Of a DNA stretch of 44,519 nt, positions 22,189 through 33,049 are shown piece after piece. This DNA is from Bacillota bacterium (GTDB taxonomy: Bacteria; Bacillota; Sulfobacillia; Sulfobacillales; Sulfobacillaceae). The first letter of the stretch is position 1; each line of letters starts with the position of its first letter. The stretch lies in NCBI GenBank assembly GCA_021795465.1, contig JAJYPK010000009.1, forward strand, positions 1 through 44,519, in the 5' to 3' direction. The position numbers were made by a program, and so were the translations under genes. Under the pieces are notes generated by a model, which did not search any database, was not told the DNA's origin, and saw nothing but the letters and a program-made list of their open reading frames with translations.

Positions 22189-23496
22189 ATGGAAGTGGCA
22201 TTAGAACGGCTACCAAATTCGGTCGCCAAAGTTTCGGTTACGATTGACATGGCTGATGTGTCGGCCGCTATGGATGCGGCCTTTCGAACGGTGGCGTCGC
22301 GGTACAACATTGCAGGATTCCGGCGCGGGAAAGTTCCCCGGCCCATTTTCGAGCGAATGGTTGGCCGTGATGTACTGCTCAAAGAGGCTGCCCAAAAACT
22401 TGTGGAAAAGCGTTACGTGGAAGCCTTGAAAGAAGCTGCCGTTGAACCCGTCGCGGAACCACGCATTAATATTGTTACTCTCGAAGATGGATCGCCTTTT
22501 GAATTTGCCATTGAGGTGGAGTCCAAGCCCGAAATTACGTTGGGAGATTACACGGATCTTCTGGCGGAACCTTTGATTGAACGCGATGTCACCGACGAAG
22601 ATATTGAGGCGGAATTAGGGTCTCTAGCACGTGACCAGGCACAAATCGTGCCGGCCGACGAAGAACCGGTATCGTTGGGAAACCACATTACGGTTAAACT
22701 CCGAGGATATTTAGAGGATGATGAATCGGACGAGCCCTTTGTCGATGACGAGTCCTTTGCCATCGAGGTAGGCAGCGGAACCGTCGTGGAGGGACTAGAA
22801 CCTCAATTGATTGGGCTCAACGTCGGTCAATCCCAAACCATTCGGCTGACATATCCAGAGTCCCACCCGGACGTTTCGCTGGCGGGCAAAGACGTTCGTT
22901 TCGAGATTGAAGTCCTAGAAAATCGGCGTTCTGAAGTACCGCCGGTGGATGATGATTTGGCCAAGGGCCTGGGCTTGGAGTCTTTGCAGGAATTGCGGGA
23001 GCGCGTGGCGAATACCGTAAAGAACCGAATTGAGAGCCAAGCCAGGGATGAACGATTGGCTGAGATTCTGGGTAAACTAAAAGAGCGCGTGGCAATGGAG
23101 TTGCCAGAAACTTTGGTTACGGATACGATGCAAAATCAACTGCAAGAACTTCAGAATAGGTTAGCGCGCATGGGAGCCTCCTTGGACGAGTACCTTGAAA
23201 GCCGCCAGATGCAACTGCCGGAACTCCAAGCGGAATTGCGGCCGCAGGCAGAAGAACGCGTCAAGGATCAATTGCTGCTCGAAGCGGTTGCCAAACAAGA
23301 GACCATGACGGTAACCGACGACGAGGTCGTTGCATCGATACGACCGCTGGCCGAGATGTATAAGCAGCCTCTCGCGAATATCATCAAGTTATTTCGGGAT
23401 CGCGGCGAATTTAACGCCTTGCGAGAAAATATTTTGTTATCCAAGGCTAGCGAATATCTCGCTGGGGTGAAGCCAGACGCGGCTGACCCATCGTAA
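22189..23496 (+). CDS. tig: Trigger factor, ribosome-associated chaperone and peptidyl-prolyl isomerase
   Basis: A 435-residue protein with all three trigger-factor domains. The N-terminal ribosome-binding domain has IAGFRRGKVPRPIFERMVG (the family signature is GFRxGKxP). An FKBP-type isomerase domain (about 155-245, with GNHITVKLRGYLEDD) follows, then the helical C-terminal chaperone arm. It folds nascent chains at the ribosome exit. ATG 22189 follows GGGGAGG; the open frame extends further upstream to 22105, but that part crosses the terminator and promoter. Directly upstream of clpP and clpX, as in many bacteria. Confidence 0.95.
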   Translation: MEVALERLPNSVAKVSVTIDMADVSAAMDAAFRTVASRYNIAGFRRGKVPRPIFERMVGRDVLLKEAAQKLVEKRYVEALKEAAVEPVAEPRINIVTLEDGSPFEFAIEVESKPEITLGDYTDLLAEPLIERDVTDEDIEAELGSLARDQAQIVPADEEPVSLGNHITVKLRGYLEDDESDEPFVDDESFAIEVGSGTVVEGLEPQLIGLNVGQSQTIRLTYPESHPDVSLAGKDVRFEIEVLENRRSEVPPVDDDLAKGLGLESLQELRERVANTVKNRIESQARDERLAEILGKLKERVAMELPETLVTDTMQNQLQELQNRLARMGASLDEYLESRQMQLPELQAELRPQAEERVKDQLLLEAVAKQETMTVTDDEVVASIRPLAEMYKQPLANIIKLFRDRGEFNALRENILLSKASEYLAGVKPDAADPS

Positions 23497-23517
23497 GCTT
23501 TTACGGGGAGGAAGAAT

Positions 23518-24156
23518 ATGAGTTATTTGGTGCCTATGGTGGTCGAACAGACCAACCGCGGCGAACGGTCGTACGATATCTATTCACGATTATTGAAAGA
23601 ACGAATCATCTTTTTAGGGAGTGCCATTGATGACGATGTCGCCAATCTGGTTGTGGCACAGCTTCTATTCCTGGAAAGTGATGATCCGGAGCGGGATATA
23701 CAGATCTATGTGAATTCCCCCGGAGGTTCTGTCAGTGCGGGACTTGGTATCTACGACACGATGCAGTACATTAAGCCTCAAGTTTCTACGACGTGCGTAG
23801 GCATGGCCGCAAGCATGGGAGCCTTGTTACTGGCCGGTGGGTCTCCGGGCAAGCGATTTGCCCTACCCAATGCTCGCGTAATGATTCATGAACCTTGGAT
23901 TAACAACCTCGGTGGAAAGACGACGGATGTTGAAATTCAAATGAAGGAACTCTTGAGAAGCCGGGAAGCATTGGCTAAAATATTGGGACACCACACGAAC
24001 CATTCAGTGTCGCAAATTTTAGAAGAAACCCAACGTGACTACTGGATGACTGCAGAAGAGGCCCGTGCATATCATTTAATTGATGAAGTGGTGGCGCCAC
24101 GGACGCGTGTGACAGGGGATAAGGACGCGTCGACCGAGAAAGATTCCCACGATTAG
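23518..24156 (+). CDS. clpP: ATP-dependent Clp protease proteolytic subunit
   Basis: A 212-residue serine protease. The catalytic triad is Ser99 (GMAASMGA), His124 (MIHEPW) and Asp174 (TQRDYWM). The N-terminal [19 protein letters not shown] and the oxyanion segment [10 protein letters not shown] are canonical. The His motif has Glu rather than the more usual Gln in MIHQP, and the Asp motif is RDYWM instead of RDNFM, small departures seen in some paralogues. ClpP forms a tetradecameric chamber fed by ClpX, whose gene starts 61 bases downstream. ATG 23518 follows GGGGAGG. Confidence 0.95.
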   Translation: MSYLVPMVVEQTNRGERSYDIYSRLLKERIIFLGSAIDDDVANLVVAQLLFLESDDPERDIQIYVNSPGGSVSAGLGIYDTMQYIKPQVSTTCVGMAASMGALLLAGGSPGKRFALPNARVMIHEPWINNLGGKTTDVEIQMKELLRSREALAKILGHHTNHSVSQILEETQRDYWMTAEEARAYHLIDEVVAPRTRVTGDKDASTEKDSHD

Positions 24157-24217
24157 GGTGGGAAATCACGGTAATTCATCTCAATGTTCGCATGGGGCCG
24201 GATAAGGGGGGGCATGT

Positions 24218-25498
24218 ATGTTCAAGTTCACTGATGAAAAAGGGCAACTCAAATGCTCATTTTGCGGCAAATACCAGGATCAGGTCAAACGTCTGATTGC
24301 CGGTCCCGGAGGTGTCTATATTTGTGATGAGTGCGTTGAACTTTGCTCTGAGATCATTGAAGAAGAGCTAAGTGATGACGTCGAATTTGAACTCAAGGAC
24401 ATTCCAAAGCCCCAAGAAATCCGGTCGATTCTGGATCAGTATGTCATCGGTCAGGACCGTGCTAAAAAAACGTTGTCCGTGGCCGTTTACAATCACTACA
24501 AGCGGATTAACCTCGGAAACAAAGTGGATGATGTTGAACTACAAAAGTCCAATATCTTGATGCTGGGGCCGACCGGTTCGGGGAAGACGCTTTTGGCGCA
24601 GACGCTGGCCAAGATCCTCAACGTACCGTTTGCGATCGCGGATGCCACCTCTTTAACCGAAGCGGGATATGTCGGAGAAGACGTGGAAAACATTCTCTTG
24701 AAACTCATCCAAGCCGCTGACTACGATGTCGAGAAGGCCGAAAAAGGTATCGTGTACATCGATGAAGTCGACAAAATTGCCCGGAAATCTGAAAACCCAT
24801 CAATTACACGAGACGTTTCGGGTGAGGGCGTTCAGCAGGCGTTGCTGAAGATTCTCGAGGGCACGGTGGCGTCGGTTCCACCGCAGGGTGGCCGTAAACA
24901 CCCGCATCAAGAATTCATTCAGATCGACACCACCAATATCTTGTTTATTGTGGGTGGAGCCTTTGATGGCATCGACAAACTTATTAAGAGCCGCATTGGC
25001 CGTAAGGGCCTAGGCTTTAACGCGGAAATTCAATCCCGCGCGGACGGCAACATTGGGGATGTTTTAGCCAAAATTATGCCGGAAGACCTATTGAAATTTG
25101 GGTTGATTCCGGAGTTTGTGGGCCGATTACCCGTGACCGTGACCTTGGACGCGTTGGATGAGCCGGCGTTGGTGCAGATTCTTACGGAACCGCGAAACGC
25201 GTTGGTTAAGCAGTATCAAAAGATGCTTTTAATGGACAACGTGGAGCTCGAGTTTAAAGAAGAAGCGGTCAAAGCGGTAGCGCGTGAGGCGATGCGGCGG
25301 AATACTGGAGCGCGTGCTTTGCGGGCGATCATTGAGGATATCATGTTGGAAGTGATGTACGACATGCCGAGTCGTACAGACATTGCCAAATGCGTGGTGA
25401 CGCGAGAAGTGATCGAAAACCATGAGGAACCTCTTTTAGTGACGACCCAAGATCGCGCGAAGCCACGGTCCAAGAAACAAAAAGAAGAGACCGCCTAA
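24218..25498 (+). CDS. clpX: Clp protease ATP-binding subunit ClpX
   Basis: A 426-residue AAA+ unfoldase. The N-terminal zinc-binding domain has C13-x2-C16 and C35-x2-C38 (KCSFCGK and ICDECVE). Walker A is GPTGSGKT (117-124), Walker B is [10 protein letters not shown], sensor and pore segments follow (including the GYVG pore loop, residues in AGYVGEDVE), and the IGF-type ClpP-binding loop is IGRKGLGFN here. It unfolds tagged proteins and passes them to ClpP, encoded just upstream. A hairpin at 25520-25554 ends this transcription unit. Confidence 0.96.
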   Translation: MFKFTDEKGQLKCSFCGKYQDQVKRLIAGPGGVYICDECVELCSEIIEEELSDDVEFELKDIPKPQEIRSILDQYVIGQDRAKKTLSVAVYNHYKRINLGNKVDDVELQKSNILMLGPTGSGKTLLAQTLAKILNVPFAIADATSLTEAGYVGEDVENILLKLIQAADYDVEKAEKGIVYIDEVDKIARKSENPSITRDVSGEGVQQALLKILEGTVASVPPQGGRKHPHQEFIQIDTTNILFIVGGAFDGIDKLIKSRIGRKGLGFNAEIQSRADGNIGDVLAKIMPEDLLKFGLIPEFVGRLPVTVTLDALDEPALVQILTEPRNALVKQYQKMLLMDNVELEFKEEAVKAVAREAMRRNTGARALRAIIEDIMLEVMYDMPSRTDIAKCVVTREVIENHEEPLLVTTQDRAKPRSKKQKEETA

Positions 25499-25519
25499 AT
25501 AGAGCACAACATTTTATAA

Positions 25520-25554
25520 CCAAGAGCTCCCGGGGCAGACCCGGGGGCTCTTGG
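25520..25554. terminator. Strong GC-rich hairpin after clpX
   Basis: CCAAGAGCTCCCGGG (25520-25534) pairs with CCCGGGGGCTCTTGG (25540-25554), 15 bp including one G:T pair, around a five-base loop GCAGA. No T-run follows, so it may need Rho or act as an mRNA-stabilising 3' end. Confidence 0.6.
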
Positions 25555-25708
25555 CGTCGGTGCCTAAACCCTGGGAATCCTGGGCATACTTTGGAAGAGG
25601 GTCCTCGTCCATGATTTGGTCATCAAATGCTGGACGCAATTGGGGACACTACGTGTGCGAGCCTCAACCGTTCCCAAGAAATCACGGTTCGCGGAAAGGA
25701 GGGTCGCG

Positions 25709-27409
25709 ATGAACTTTGCAAACATCGCCACCTTCATACAATTTTTCTTTGCGATAGTGATTGGTCTCTATTTCTGGAACCTGCTTAAATCGCAACAGGG
25801 CAACAAGGTCGCTGTGGAGCGAGATTCTAAAAAAGAGATTGAGAAACTTCGACGATTGCGCGCGATCCATCTCACCGAGCCCTTATCGGAAAAAACCCGA
25901 CCGAGTCGATTTGAGGAAATTATTGGGCAGGAGGATGGGGTGCGTGCCTTAAAAGCGGCCTTATGCGGGCCGAACCCCCAGCACGTTATTTTATACGGGC
26001 CTCCGGGCGTGGGAAAGACCGCGGCGGCCAGGCTGGTGTTGGATGTAGCAAAGAGCAACACGTGGAGTCCTTTTCTGCCGGATGCTAAATTTCTCGAATT
26101 GGACGCGACGACCGCGCGATTCGACGAGCGCGGGATCGCGGATCCCTTAATTGGGTCGGTGCATGACCCCATTTATCAAGGGGCAGGACCTTTGGGCATG
26201 GCTGGTGTACCACAACCTAAGCCGGGCGCGGTAACCAAGGCGCATGGTGGGATCTTGTTTATTGATGAAATCGGGGAATTGCATCCGATCCAAATGAACA
26301 AGTTACTAAAGGTTCTCGAAGATCGTAAGGTGTTTTTAGAATCGGCCTATTACAACTCGGAGGACAACAACATTCCGATTCATATTCAAGACATCTTTGA
26401 GAATGGTTTGCCAGCCGATTTTCGGTTGGTGGGGGCGACCACCAGGCAGCCTCAAGAGATTCCCCCAGCCATCCGTTCCCGATGCGTGGAGATTTACTTT
26501 CGGGGACTATTGCCCGAGGAAGTCTACACCATTGCCGCAAATGCGATAAAACGGATGGGGGTTGACGTCGAACGCGGAGCGTTGGATGTGGTGAAACAGT
26601 ACGCCACCAATGGGCGGGAAGCGGTCAATATGATCCAAATTGCGGCAGGGTTGGGACTGACGGAAAATCGACACGTCATCACCCAACCCGATGTGGAGTG
26701 GGTTATCCAGAGTGGGCATTATAATCCGCGACCAGAAAAGAAGGTCGGTGTCGAGCCCTTCGTGGGGATGGTGAATGGACTGGCGGTTTATGGACCTAAC
26801 ATGGGCACGGTGCTTGAGGTGGAAGCCGTGGCACATCCGGTGGTGAGTGGCGAAGGTCACCTCTTTGTGACTGGCGTGGTCGATGAGGAGGAAATGGGGG
26901 GAGCCAGCCGTACCATCCGACGTAAATCGATGGCACGTAGCTCGGTGGAAAATGTCTTGACCGTGCTTCAGCACCAGATGGGTCTTGATACGAGTCAATA
27001 TGACCTCCATGTAAATTTCCCCGGTGGGGTCCCGTTGGACGGACCGTCGGCGGGGGTCTCGATTGCCACCGCGCTCTTTTCGGCCATTACCCAAAAACCT
27101 TGTGACAATCGGTTAGCGATGACCGGCGAATTATCGATTCGTGGCTTCGTGAAGCCCGTAGGCGGGGTGGTGGCCAAGGTCCAAGCCGCCGCTCAGGCGG
27201 GTTGTAAACGGGTTTTGATCCCGAAAGACAACTGGCAAGAAATATTTAGCCAAATGGAGGTTCAAGTTATCACCGTGCAAACCCTCCGCGATGTTCTGAC
27301 GTTGGCAACCGAGTTTGATGAAGAGACTCACAGAGGGACCATGGTACCCCAAGTCGATTTGCTCACCGCTACTGCTAGCTCTGCCTCTATCCCGCAGGGG
27401 CAAGCCTGA
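25709..27409 (+). CDS. lonB: Membrane-anchored ATP-dependent protease LonB
   Basis: A 566-residue protein very like B. subtilis LonB. It has one N-terminal membrane helix (FIQFFFAIVIGLYFWNLL), Walker A GPPGVGKT, Walker B GILFIDEIGELH, and a C-terminal Lon proteolytic domain with the Ser447 (DGPSAG) and Lys490 (GGVVAK) dyad. In B. subtilis this protease is made in the forespore, which implies a spore-forming lineage here. The open frame begins at 25616, but AAAGGAGGG before ATG 25709 and the conserved N-terminus fix the start. It lies between clpX and lonA as in Bacillus. Confidence 0.95.
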   Translation: MNFANIATFIQFFFAIVIGLYFWNLLKSQQGNKVAVERDSKKEIEKLRRLRAIHLTEPLSEKTRPSRFEEIIGQEDGVRALKAALCGPNPQHVILYGPPGVGKTAAARLVLDVAKSNTWSPFLPDAKFLELDATTARFDERGIADPLIGSVHDPIYQGAGPLGMAGVPQPKPGAVTKAHGGILFIDEIGELHPIQMNKLLKVLEDRKVFLESAYYNSEDNNIPIHIQDIFENGLPADFRLVGATTRQPQEIPPAIRSRCVEIYFRGLLPEEVYTIAANAIKRMGVDVERGALDVVKQYATNGREAVNMIQIAAGLGLTENRHVITQPDVEWVIQSGHYNPRPEKKVGVEPFVGMVNGLAVYGPNMGTVLEVEAVAHPVVSGEGHLFVTGVVDEEEMGGASRTIRRKSMARSSVENVLTVLQHQMGLDTSQYDLHVNFPGGVPLDGPSAGVSIATALFSAITQKPCDNRLAMTGELSIRGFVKPVGGVVAKVQAAAQAGCKRVLIPKDNWQEIFSQMEVQVITVQTLRDVLTLATEFDEETHRGTMVPQVDLLTATASSASIPQGQA

Positions 27410-27432
27410 ATCACGTGGCGTGGTCCGAAGGC

Positions 27433-27464
27433 ACCGACGAGTCGGGTTGGCGAGACTCGTCGGT
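27433..27464. terminator. Hairpin between lonB and lonA
   Basis: ACCGACGAGTC (27433-27443) pairs perfectly with GACTCGTCGGT (27454-27464), an 11-bp stem with a ten-base loop, 24 bases after the lonB stop. There is no U-tract. It may separate the lonB and lonA transcripts or protect the lonB 3' end. Confidence 0.5.
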
Positions 27465-27531
27465 AGCCGGGGTTACTGGGATAATGGTACAATAAAGAAC
27501 TAATGCACGAATCTTGCTTGGGGGGTTGCTT

Positions 27532-29847
27532 ATGCCTCGCACAGAAATGCCGTTGCTCCCCTTACGGGGAGTGCTTGTGTTTCCCTTTATGGTCGTCCCA
27601 CTGGAAGTGGGTCGGGATCGAAGTTTGAAAGCCTTGGAGCAGGCGATGCTAGATGGGCGCGAACTGGTATTCGTAGCCCAGAAGGATACCCGGCTCGATT
27701 TGCCGGGTGTTGACGATCTCTATGACGTGGGGGTCATTGGGGAAGTTAAGCAACTCCTCAAGATGCCCAGCGGCGGATCCAAGGTGGTCGTGGAAGGACG
27801 CACGCGGGCAACGGTGCATCGGGTGGAAGACGCCGGGGAATATTTCCGCGCCGAAGTGGAAGAGGTCTCTGAAGAGGGGACCCTCACGGACGAAGTAGAA
27901 GCGTTGATGCATGCCGTGGTGGAACAATTCGAGGTGTACATAAAGAATACCAAGAAGATGCCGGGAGAAGCCTCTTTGAGCATGAACATCGAAGATCCCG
28001 GCCGTCTTGCCGATACCATTATTAGTTACTTGGATGTGAGGACCCCGGAAAAAGAAGAGGTTCTAGAAACGTTTGTGGTCGAGGATCGCCTCAACAAGGT
28101 TTCGGACATCCTTGCGCGCCAAATGGAGCTTTTGGAGATCGAGAAACGGATTAGTTTTCGGGTGCGCAAACAGATGGAGCGTACGCAAAAAGAGTACTAT
28201 CTGCGTGAGCAACTCAAAGCTATTCAGCGTGAATTGGGAGAGCGCGACGAACAGGCGTCCGAGATTGAAGAGCTGAGAGAACGCCTTAAAAACACGGAAA
28301 ACCTGCTCCCAGAGGTTTCAGAAAAAATAGAGCGCGAAATCGACCGTCTCTCCAAGATGTCTGGGATGGCGGCCGAGGCGGTGGTCGTCCGCACTTACGT
28401 AGACTGGCTCCTAAGTTTACCTTGGGGGACGGAAACCGATGAAAGGATTGAAGTCGAGGACGCTGAGGCCATCTTGGATGCAGATCATTATGGACTGAAG
28501 AAGGTCAAGGATCGGATCCTAGAATACCTTGCGGTGCGGCAACTAGCTCCAGAGCTTAAGGGCCCGATTCTTTGCTTGGTAGGCCCTCCCGGTGTCGGTA
28601 AAACCTCCCTGGCCCGGTCGATTGCGCGGGCCACCGGACGCAATTTTGTTAGAGTATCACTTGGCGGTGTACGCGATGAAGCCGAGATCCGAGGCCATCG
28701 ACGAACTTATGTCGGTGCGATGCCTGGTCGCATTCTTCAAGGAATGAAGCAGGCAGGAACGAAGAACCCTCTGTTTTTGTTGGATGAAGTGGATAAAATG
28801 GCGATGGATTTCCGAGGAGACCCGTCGGCGGCGTTACTGGAGGTGCTGGATCCCGAACAAAACAACCGATTTTCCGACCATTACATCGAGATCCCCTTCG
28901 ACTTGAGCCGGGTGATGTTCATCACCACCGCCAATGTGCTTCATACTATCCCTCGCCCTTTACTGGATCGTATGGAGACGATAGTCATCCCTGGGTACAC
29001 CGAAGAAGAGAAACTGCACATCGCCATGCAATACTTGTGGCCCAAACAATTGGCTGCCCATGGTCTCGAAGGGAAACCTGTAGAACTGAGTGGGGCAGCT
29101 TTACGAAACCTGATCCGTCACTATACCCGTGAAGCGGGGGTGCGCCAATTAGAGCGGGAATTGGGCACGGTGTGCCGCAAAGTAGCACGCGAAATCGTCA
29201 AGGGGCATCAGGGAAGGGTGCGGGTGACCGTAGGTAATCTTACGAAATATCTGGGTCATCAGAAGGTGCATCATCAGAATGCGGAATCGCAAAGTCAGGC
29301 CGGATTGGTCACGGGGCTTGCCGTCACGGAAACTGGCGGCGATGTGATGCCCATCGAAGTGACCACCATGGTTGGTAAGGGCCAATTGACGTTGACCGGC
29401 CAACTGGGGGACGTGATGCAAGAATCGGCGCGCGCAGCCTTTAGCTACATCCGTGCCAAAGCCGAAGCGTTAGGGGTCGAATCGACGTTTCACGAAAAAT
29501 GGGATCTCCATGTCCATGTTCCGGAGGGCGCCATTCCGAAAGATGGACCATCGGCGGGGATTGCGATGGCGACGGCCATGGTGTCGGCCTTGACAGGAGC
29601 ACCGGTCAAGGCGAACTTGGCAATGACCGGAGAGATTACGCTTCGCGGAAGAGTGTTAGCGGTGGGGGGCATTAAAGAAAAAACATTGGCAGCACACCGG
29701 GTCGGGATCAGGGAACTCATTCTTCCGAAGGATAATCAGCCAGACTTAGAAGAGCTACCTCATAACGTCAAGCGGGCGCTCGATATCCACTTGGTCACGG
29801 ATTTAGACCAAGTGCTGGCCTTGGCTTTGGAGTCACCTAGTGCCTAA
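27532..29847 (+). CDS. lon: ATP-dependent protease La (LonA)
   Basis: A 771-residue Lon protease. The N-terminal substrate-binding domain starts [20 protein letters not shown], followed by a coiled-coil ([19 protein letters not shown]), an AAA+ domain with Walker A GPPGVGKT (351-358), and a C-terminal protease domain with Ser674 (KDGPSAG) and Lys715 (GGIKEK). It degrades damaged and regulatory proteins in the cytoplasm. The start is ATG 27532 behind GGGGGG; the upstream TTG at 27514 lies before the ribosome site. The engB start overlaps its last codons, so both are co-translated. Confidence 0.97.
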   Translation: MPRTEMPLLPLRGVLVFPFMVVPLEVGRDRSLKALEQAMLDGRELVFVAQKDTRLDLPGVDDLYDVGVIGEVKQLLKMPSGGSKVVVEGRTRATVHRVEDAGEYFRAEVEEVSEEGTLTDEVEALMHAVVEQFEVYIKNTKKMPGEASLSMNIEDPGRLADTIISYLDVRTPEKEEVLETFVVEDRLNKVSDILARQMELLEIEKRISFRVRKQMERTQKEYYLREQLKAIQRELGERDEQASEIEELRERLKNTENLLPEVSEKIEREIDRLSKMSGMAAEAVVVRTYVDWLLSLPWGTETDERIEVEDAEAILDADHYGLKKVKDRILEYLAVRQLAPELKGPILCLVGPPGVGKTSLARSIARATGRNFVRVSLGGVRDEAEIRGHRRTYVGAMPGRILQGMKQAGTKNPLFLLDEVDKMAMDFRGDPSAALLEVLDPEQNNRFSDHYIEIPFDLSRVMFITTANVLHTIPRPLLDRMETIVIPGYTEEEKLHIAMQYLWPKQLAAHGLEGKPVELSGAALRNLIRHYTREAGVRQLERELGTVCRKVAREIVKGHQGRVRVTVGNLTKYLGHQKVHHQNAESQSQAGLVTGLAVTETGGDVMPIEVTTMVGKGQLTLTGQLGDVMQESARAAFSYIRAKAEALGVESTFHEKWDLHVHVPEGAIPKDGPSAGIAMATAMVSALTGAPVKANLAMTGEITLRGRVLAVGGIKEKTLAAHRVGIRELILPKDNQPDLEELPHNVKRALDIHLVTDLDQVLALALESPSA

Positions 29848-30409
29848 ACGTAGCCCGATTGCCGCATCGGCGCTAGAATCCAAAGATATGCCTCGTGATG
29901 GGAAAATTGAAGTGGCCTTTATGGGGCGATCCAACTCGGGGAAGTCATCGCTCATCAATCGTCTGGTTGGTGCTAAGATAGCGCACACTAGTTCCACACC
30001 GGGACGCACGCAACGTATCAATTTTTTCCCCATGAAGGGATGGTATATCGTCGACCTTCCGGGGTTTGGTTATGCGAAAGTGTCTATGGCCCAGCGTGAG
30101 CGATTTGGTCAGGCCGTCGAGGCGTATTTGACCACGCGCCAACCATTAATCGGCGGTATCCTCATTCAAGACGTGCGACGTGACCCTCAAGAGGAGGAGA
30201 TGATGGTTAAACGATGGGCTTATGACCGCAATCTCTATTTGGCTGTGGTGGCGAGCAAGGTCGACAAATTGAATCAGACGGAGCGTAGAGAGCGAAAGGC
30301 ACGATTAGAGGAGTTGTACCAGGGAGCGGTATTTTTAGTCTCGAATCGTACGGGCGAAGGCATGGATCAAGTCAAAAACGCCATCCAAGGGTTAGGGTTG
30401 ACCCTCTAG
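29840..30409 (+). CDS. engB: Ribosome biogenesis GTPase EngB/YsxC
   Basis: A 189-residue TRAFAC GTPase. G1 is GRSNSGKSS (from residue 29), the switch region has [10 protein letters not shown]3 is DLPGFGYA, and G4 appears as SKVDK in [11 protein letters not shown]. It helps assemble the 50S subunit. GTG 29840 overlaps the lon stop by eight bases and gives an N-terminus of normal length; ATG 29888 would cut it too close to G1. Order lonA-engB is the same as in B. subtilis. It overlaps the convergent phosphatase gene by four bases. Confidence 0.94.
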   Translation: MPKRSPIAASALESKDMPRDGKIEVAFMGRSNSGKSSLINRLVGAKIAHTSSTPGRTQRINFFPMKGWYIVDLPGFGYAKVSMAQRERFGQAVEAYLTTRQPLIGGILIQDVRRDPQEEEMMVKRWAYDRNLYLAVVASKVDKLNQTERRERKARLEELYQGAVFLVSNRTGEGMDQVKNAIQGLGLTL

Positions 30410-30993
30410 CGCCAGTAGTAAGGGGTGGGTTCGCCATACCCGATGTGGGGCAGGCGCCGACCGCCGACCTGGCTCCTGCGTTGCATGAGATTTACCATGA
30501 GGAGTAAGAACCCAGCGTGCGATACCACAGCGAGGCGGGCTCTCGGTTGGCGATGTTGGGCGATGAATTGAATCGCAGATAGAGCTCGCTCGGCCGATCG
30601 GATTCGGCCTTCGGGCTCTTGGTTTTTGAACCAATGGTATCGCAGGTACGTCCACCAGACTTCTGTTGGCCATCGCCCGCGGAGAAATTTGGTGGAGTCG
30701 TCGGGAAGCCTTACCGGGATTTCGCGTAAGAGAGGACTCGTCACCACCTCGTGGTGCCGTGCAAACAAGTGGGCCGTGGCCAACGCCCGCGGGAGATCGG
30801 ACGAGATAATGACGTCGGGCTCAGGCCACTTCGCATAGAGAAGCCTAAGGCGGGTATCCTCTTGATCAGATAGTCCCGCGGCGTCGTAGGCGTCCAAATA
30901 TCGGTTAAATTCGTGACGATCCATCAAAGCAGGGTTGCGGGGTACGTTGGGACGTCCGTGCCTCATAACCCAAAAACGGTCCTGTTCGATCAT
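30406..30993 (-). CDS. Histidine phosphatase (phosphoglycerate mutase-like) family protein
   Basis: A 195-residue protein with the catalytic R-H-G at residues 11-13 (VMRHGRP), the VIISSDLPRALATA segment (conserved SDLxRAxxTA) and the second catalytic His in VVSHAGFLL. The family uses a phospho-histidine to hydrolyse phosphate esters or move phosphate. The substrate is not evident. It is convergent with engB and upstream (in transcription) of nothing else on its strand within 70 bases, so it may be monocistronic. Confidence 0.82.
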   Translation of the reverse strand: MIEQDRFWVMRHGRPNVPRNPALMDRHEFNRYLDAYDAAGLSDQEDTRLRLLYAKWPEPDVIISSDLPRALATAHLFARHHEVVTSPLLREIPVRLPDDSTKFLRGRWPTEVWWTYLRYHWFKNQEPEGRIRSAERALSAIQFIAQHRQPRARLAVVSHAGFLLLMVNLMQRRSQVGGRRLPHIGYGEPTPYYWR

Positions 30994-31070
30994 ACCTTAA
31001 AAAGTACCCATTTCACCAAGTCGCGTCAACCATGTGTGGCATCTCGTCCGTCACCGTCGGGGCCGGAGCG

Positions 31071-32009
31071 TTAGCCGATGCGCTGCATACCGGCCGTCGA
31101 CCGTGGATCGAGGGCGTCTCGAAGGGCATCCCCCACGAAGTTAATGGCTACCACGGCGATGGTAATGACGATCCCAGGGGCCAGAATCAATAACGGGTGA
31201 GTCACAATATAGCTCTCGGCGGAATCGAGCATGTTGCCCCACGAGGGTATTTGGGGTTGAAGGCCAAATCCTAAGAAGTCCAGCGAGGCCTCAGCTAGCA
31301 TCGCCCCGGCCACACCAAAGGCCGCAGAGACCCATACCGGCGCCATGGCACCGGGTAGGACGTGCTTAAAGAGGATTCGCCTGGTGCTAGCGCCCTGCGC
31401 TCGAGCCGCCTCCACATACTCGTTGGTCTTAAGGGATAGGACTTGAGAGCGGACAATACGGGATAATCCGGTCCAGCCGAAAAGACCGAGATAGAGAATC
31501 ATGAGACCCACTGATGCGTTGGATCCCGTTAAGTTCAGCACGATCAGGAGGAGGAAGATCGCAGGGAATGACATGACCAAGTCGACAAACCGCATCATGA
31601 TGCGGTCCCAAATGCCCCCTAAGTATCCCGCCGTGGCGCCATACACCACGCCAATGGATGTGGCAATCACCATGGATAGAAACCCCACGAGAAAGGAAAT
31701 GCGTCCTCCGTACATGAGACGTGCTAGGACGTCTCGTCCCAATTCATCGGTGCCAAGGGGGTGTGCCGCACTTGGGGGCAGTAGCACTTGCGTGAGATTC
31801 GGGGTGGTGGGGCTATAAGGAGTCAACAGGGGTGCGAAAATCGCTACGAGAAGCAAGAATACCAAAATCCCGAGCCCAATGAGGGCGAGTTTATGCCGTG
31901 AAAAGCGACGCCAAAAGCGACGCAATCCAGATGTTTGAACATCTCCCATCGGGTCTGTTGCTAATTCGTCTTCCAATGGAGGTACATTCGCGGTAGCCAA
32001 GAACCTCAC
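31071..32009 (-). CDS. Peptide/nickel-type ABC transporter permease, DppC/OppC family
   Basis: A 312-residue inner-membrane permease. The N-terminal RFSRHKLALIGLGILVFLLL helix is followed by HPLGTDELGRDVLARLMYG, the signature of DppC/OppC subunits, and the EAA loop EYVEAARAQGAS-x-RRI that contacts the ATPase. About six helices. It is the last gene of a minus-strand operon SBP-DppB-DppC, five bases after the DppB stop. GTG 32009 is the likely start, after AGTGAGG. Confidence 0.93.
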   Translation of the reverse strand: MRFLATANVPPLEDELATDPMGDVQTSGLRRFWRRFSRHKLALIGLGILVFLLLVAIFAPLLTPYSPTTPNLTQVLLPPSAAHPLGTDELGRDVLARLMYGGRISFLVGFLSMVIATSIGVVYGATAGYLGGIWDRIMMRFVDLVMSFPAIFLLLIVLNLTGSNASVGLMILYLGLFGWTGLSRIVRSQVLSLKTNEYVEAARAQGASTRRILFKHVLPGAMAPVWVSAAFGVAGAMLAEASLDFLGFGLQPQIPSWGNMLDSAESYIVTHPLLILAPGIVITIAVVAINFVGDALRDALDPRSTAGMQRIG

Positions 32010-32014
32010 CTCAC

Positions 32015-32968
32015 TTAATTATATTGGATGCGCGGATCTAAGAAACCATAGGCAAGGTCTGCGAGAAGATTACCAAGAATTAAGAGCGCAGCGCTAATGA
32101 GTAAAGCGGCCATTTGAATCGGGTAATCTCGGTCGTTTAAAGACGTTAGAAACAGGCGGCCCATGCCCGGCCATGCGAAGATTTCCTCGGTAATAACCGC
32201 CCCTCCAAAGAACGCGGGGAGGTCCATCCCAATAATGGTGACGATAGGCAGCAACGCATTTTTTAGGGCGTGTTTGAGGATGACGCGGCGTTCTTTCAGC
32301 CCCTTAGCTTTCGCAGTGCGAATATAGTCTTGGCGCACCACCTCAAGCAGTCCAGACCTCATGAAACGACTCCAACCTGCGAGGCTTCCCAGTCCAAGAA
32401 CCATGGTGGGTAGGATGAGATGGCGGATCAGTTCTAAAAATGACGGGGGATAAAACGCCGAATACATCCCAGCTACGGGAAGCCATCCGAGTTTTACGGC
32501 AAAGATCATTTGGAGCAACAAGCCAAAGAAGAAGCTCGGCATCGCCCAAGCAAAAAACGATCCAAAAGAAAACATGTAATCAAATAGCGAATATTGATGG
32601 GTAGCGGAGTAGATACCCAGCGGAATACCTAAACTCAGTGACACCAAAAAGGCTGAACCCATCAAGATCAGGGTGTTAGGAAGCCGTTGACCGATTAATT
32701 GGATGACGGGTTGGCCACTAAAGTAACTATATCCCCAGTTTCCATGTAGCAACGACCACAGCCATTTAAAGTATCGGACATACCAAGGCTGATCCAAGCC
32801 CAGTTGCTTGGCGAGTACGGCAATCTGCGATTGAGTAACATGCGGGTTGTGTAGGTATACCGCCAGAGGGCCCCCGGGCGTCAGGTTCATAATGAAATAG
32901 GTGACGATGGTCACCAAAAACAAGAGCGGAATGGCTTCCAAGAAACGTTGCAACGCGTATTTAGCCAT
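32015..32968 (-). CDS. Peptide/nickel-type ABC transporter permease, DppB/OppB family
   Basis: A 317-residue permease. It has the DppB start YALQRFLEAIPLLFLVTIV, the conserved MNLTPGGPL and LGLDQPWYVRYFKWL segments, and the EAA loop DYIRTAKAKGLKERRVILKH. It pairs with the DppC subunit downstream to form the membrane pore. An ATG at 32974 abuts the GGAGG ribosome site; the second ATG at 32968 has proper spacing and is preferred. No ATPase (DppD/F) genes are in the operon. Confidence 0.93.
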   Translation of the reverse strand: MAKYALQRFLEAIPLLFLVTIVTYFIMNLTPGGPLAVYLHNPHVTQSQIAVLAKQLGLDQPWYVRYFKWLWSLLHGNWGYSYFSGQPVIQLIGQRLPNTLILMGSAFLVSLSLGIPLGIYSATHQYSLFDYMFSFGSFFAWAMPSFFFGLLLQMIFAVKLGWLPVAGMYSAFYPPSFLELIRHLILPTMVLGLGSLAGWSRFMRSGLLEVVRQDYIRTAKAKGLKERRVILKHALKNALLPIVTIIGMDLPAFFGGAVITEEIFAWPGMGRLFLTSLNDRDYPIQMAALLISAALLILGNLLADLAYGFLDPRIQYN

Positions 32969-33049
32969 GGTCATCCTCCTTTCAAGAGGGCTGAGGGCGA
33001 CAGAATGACGTCGCCCTCAGGCACTCATCGTTATCATGTGGCGCTTTGT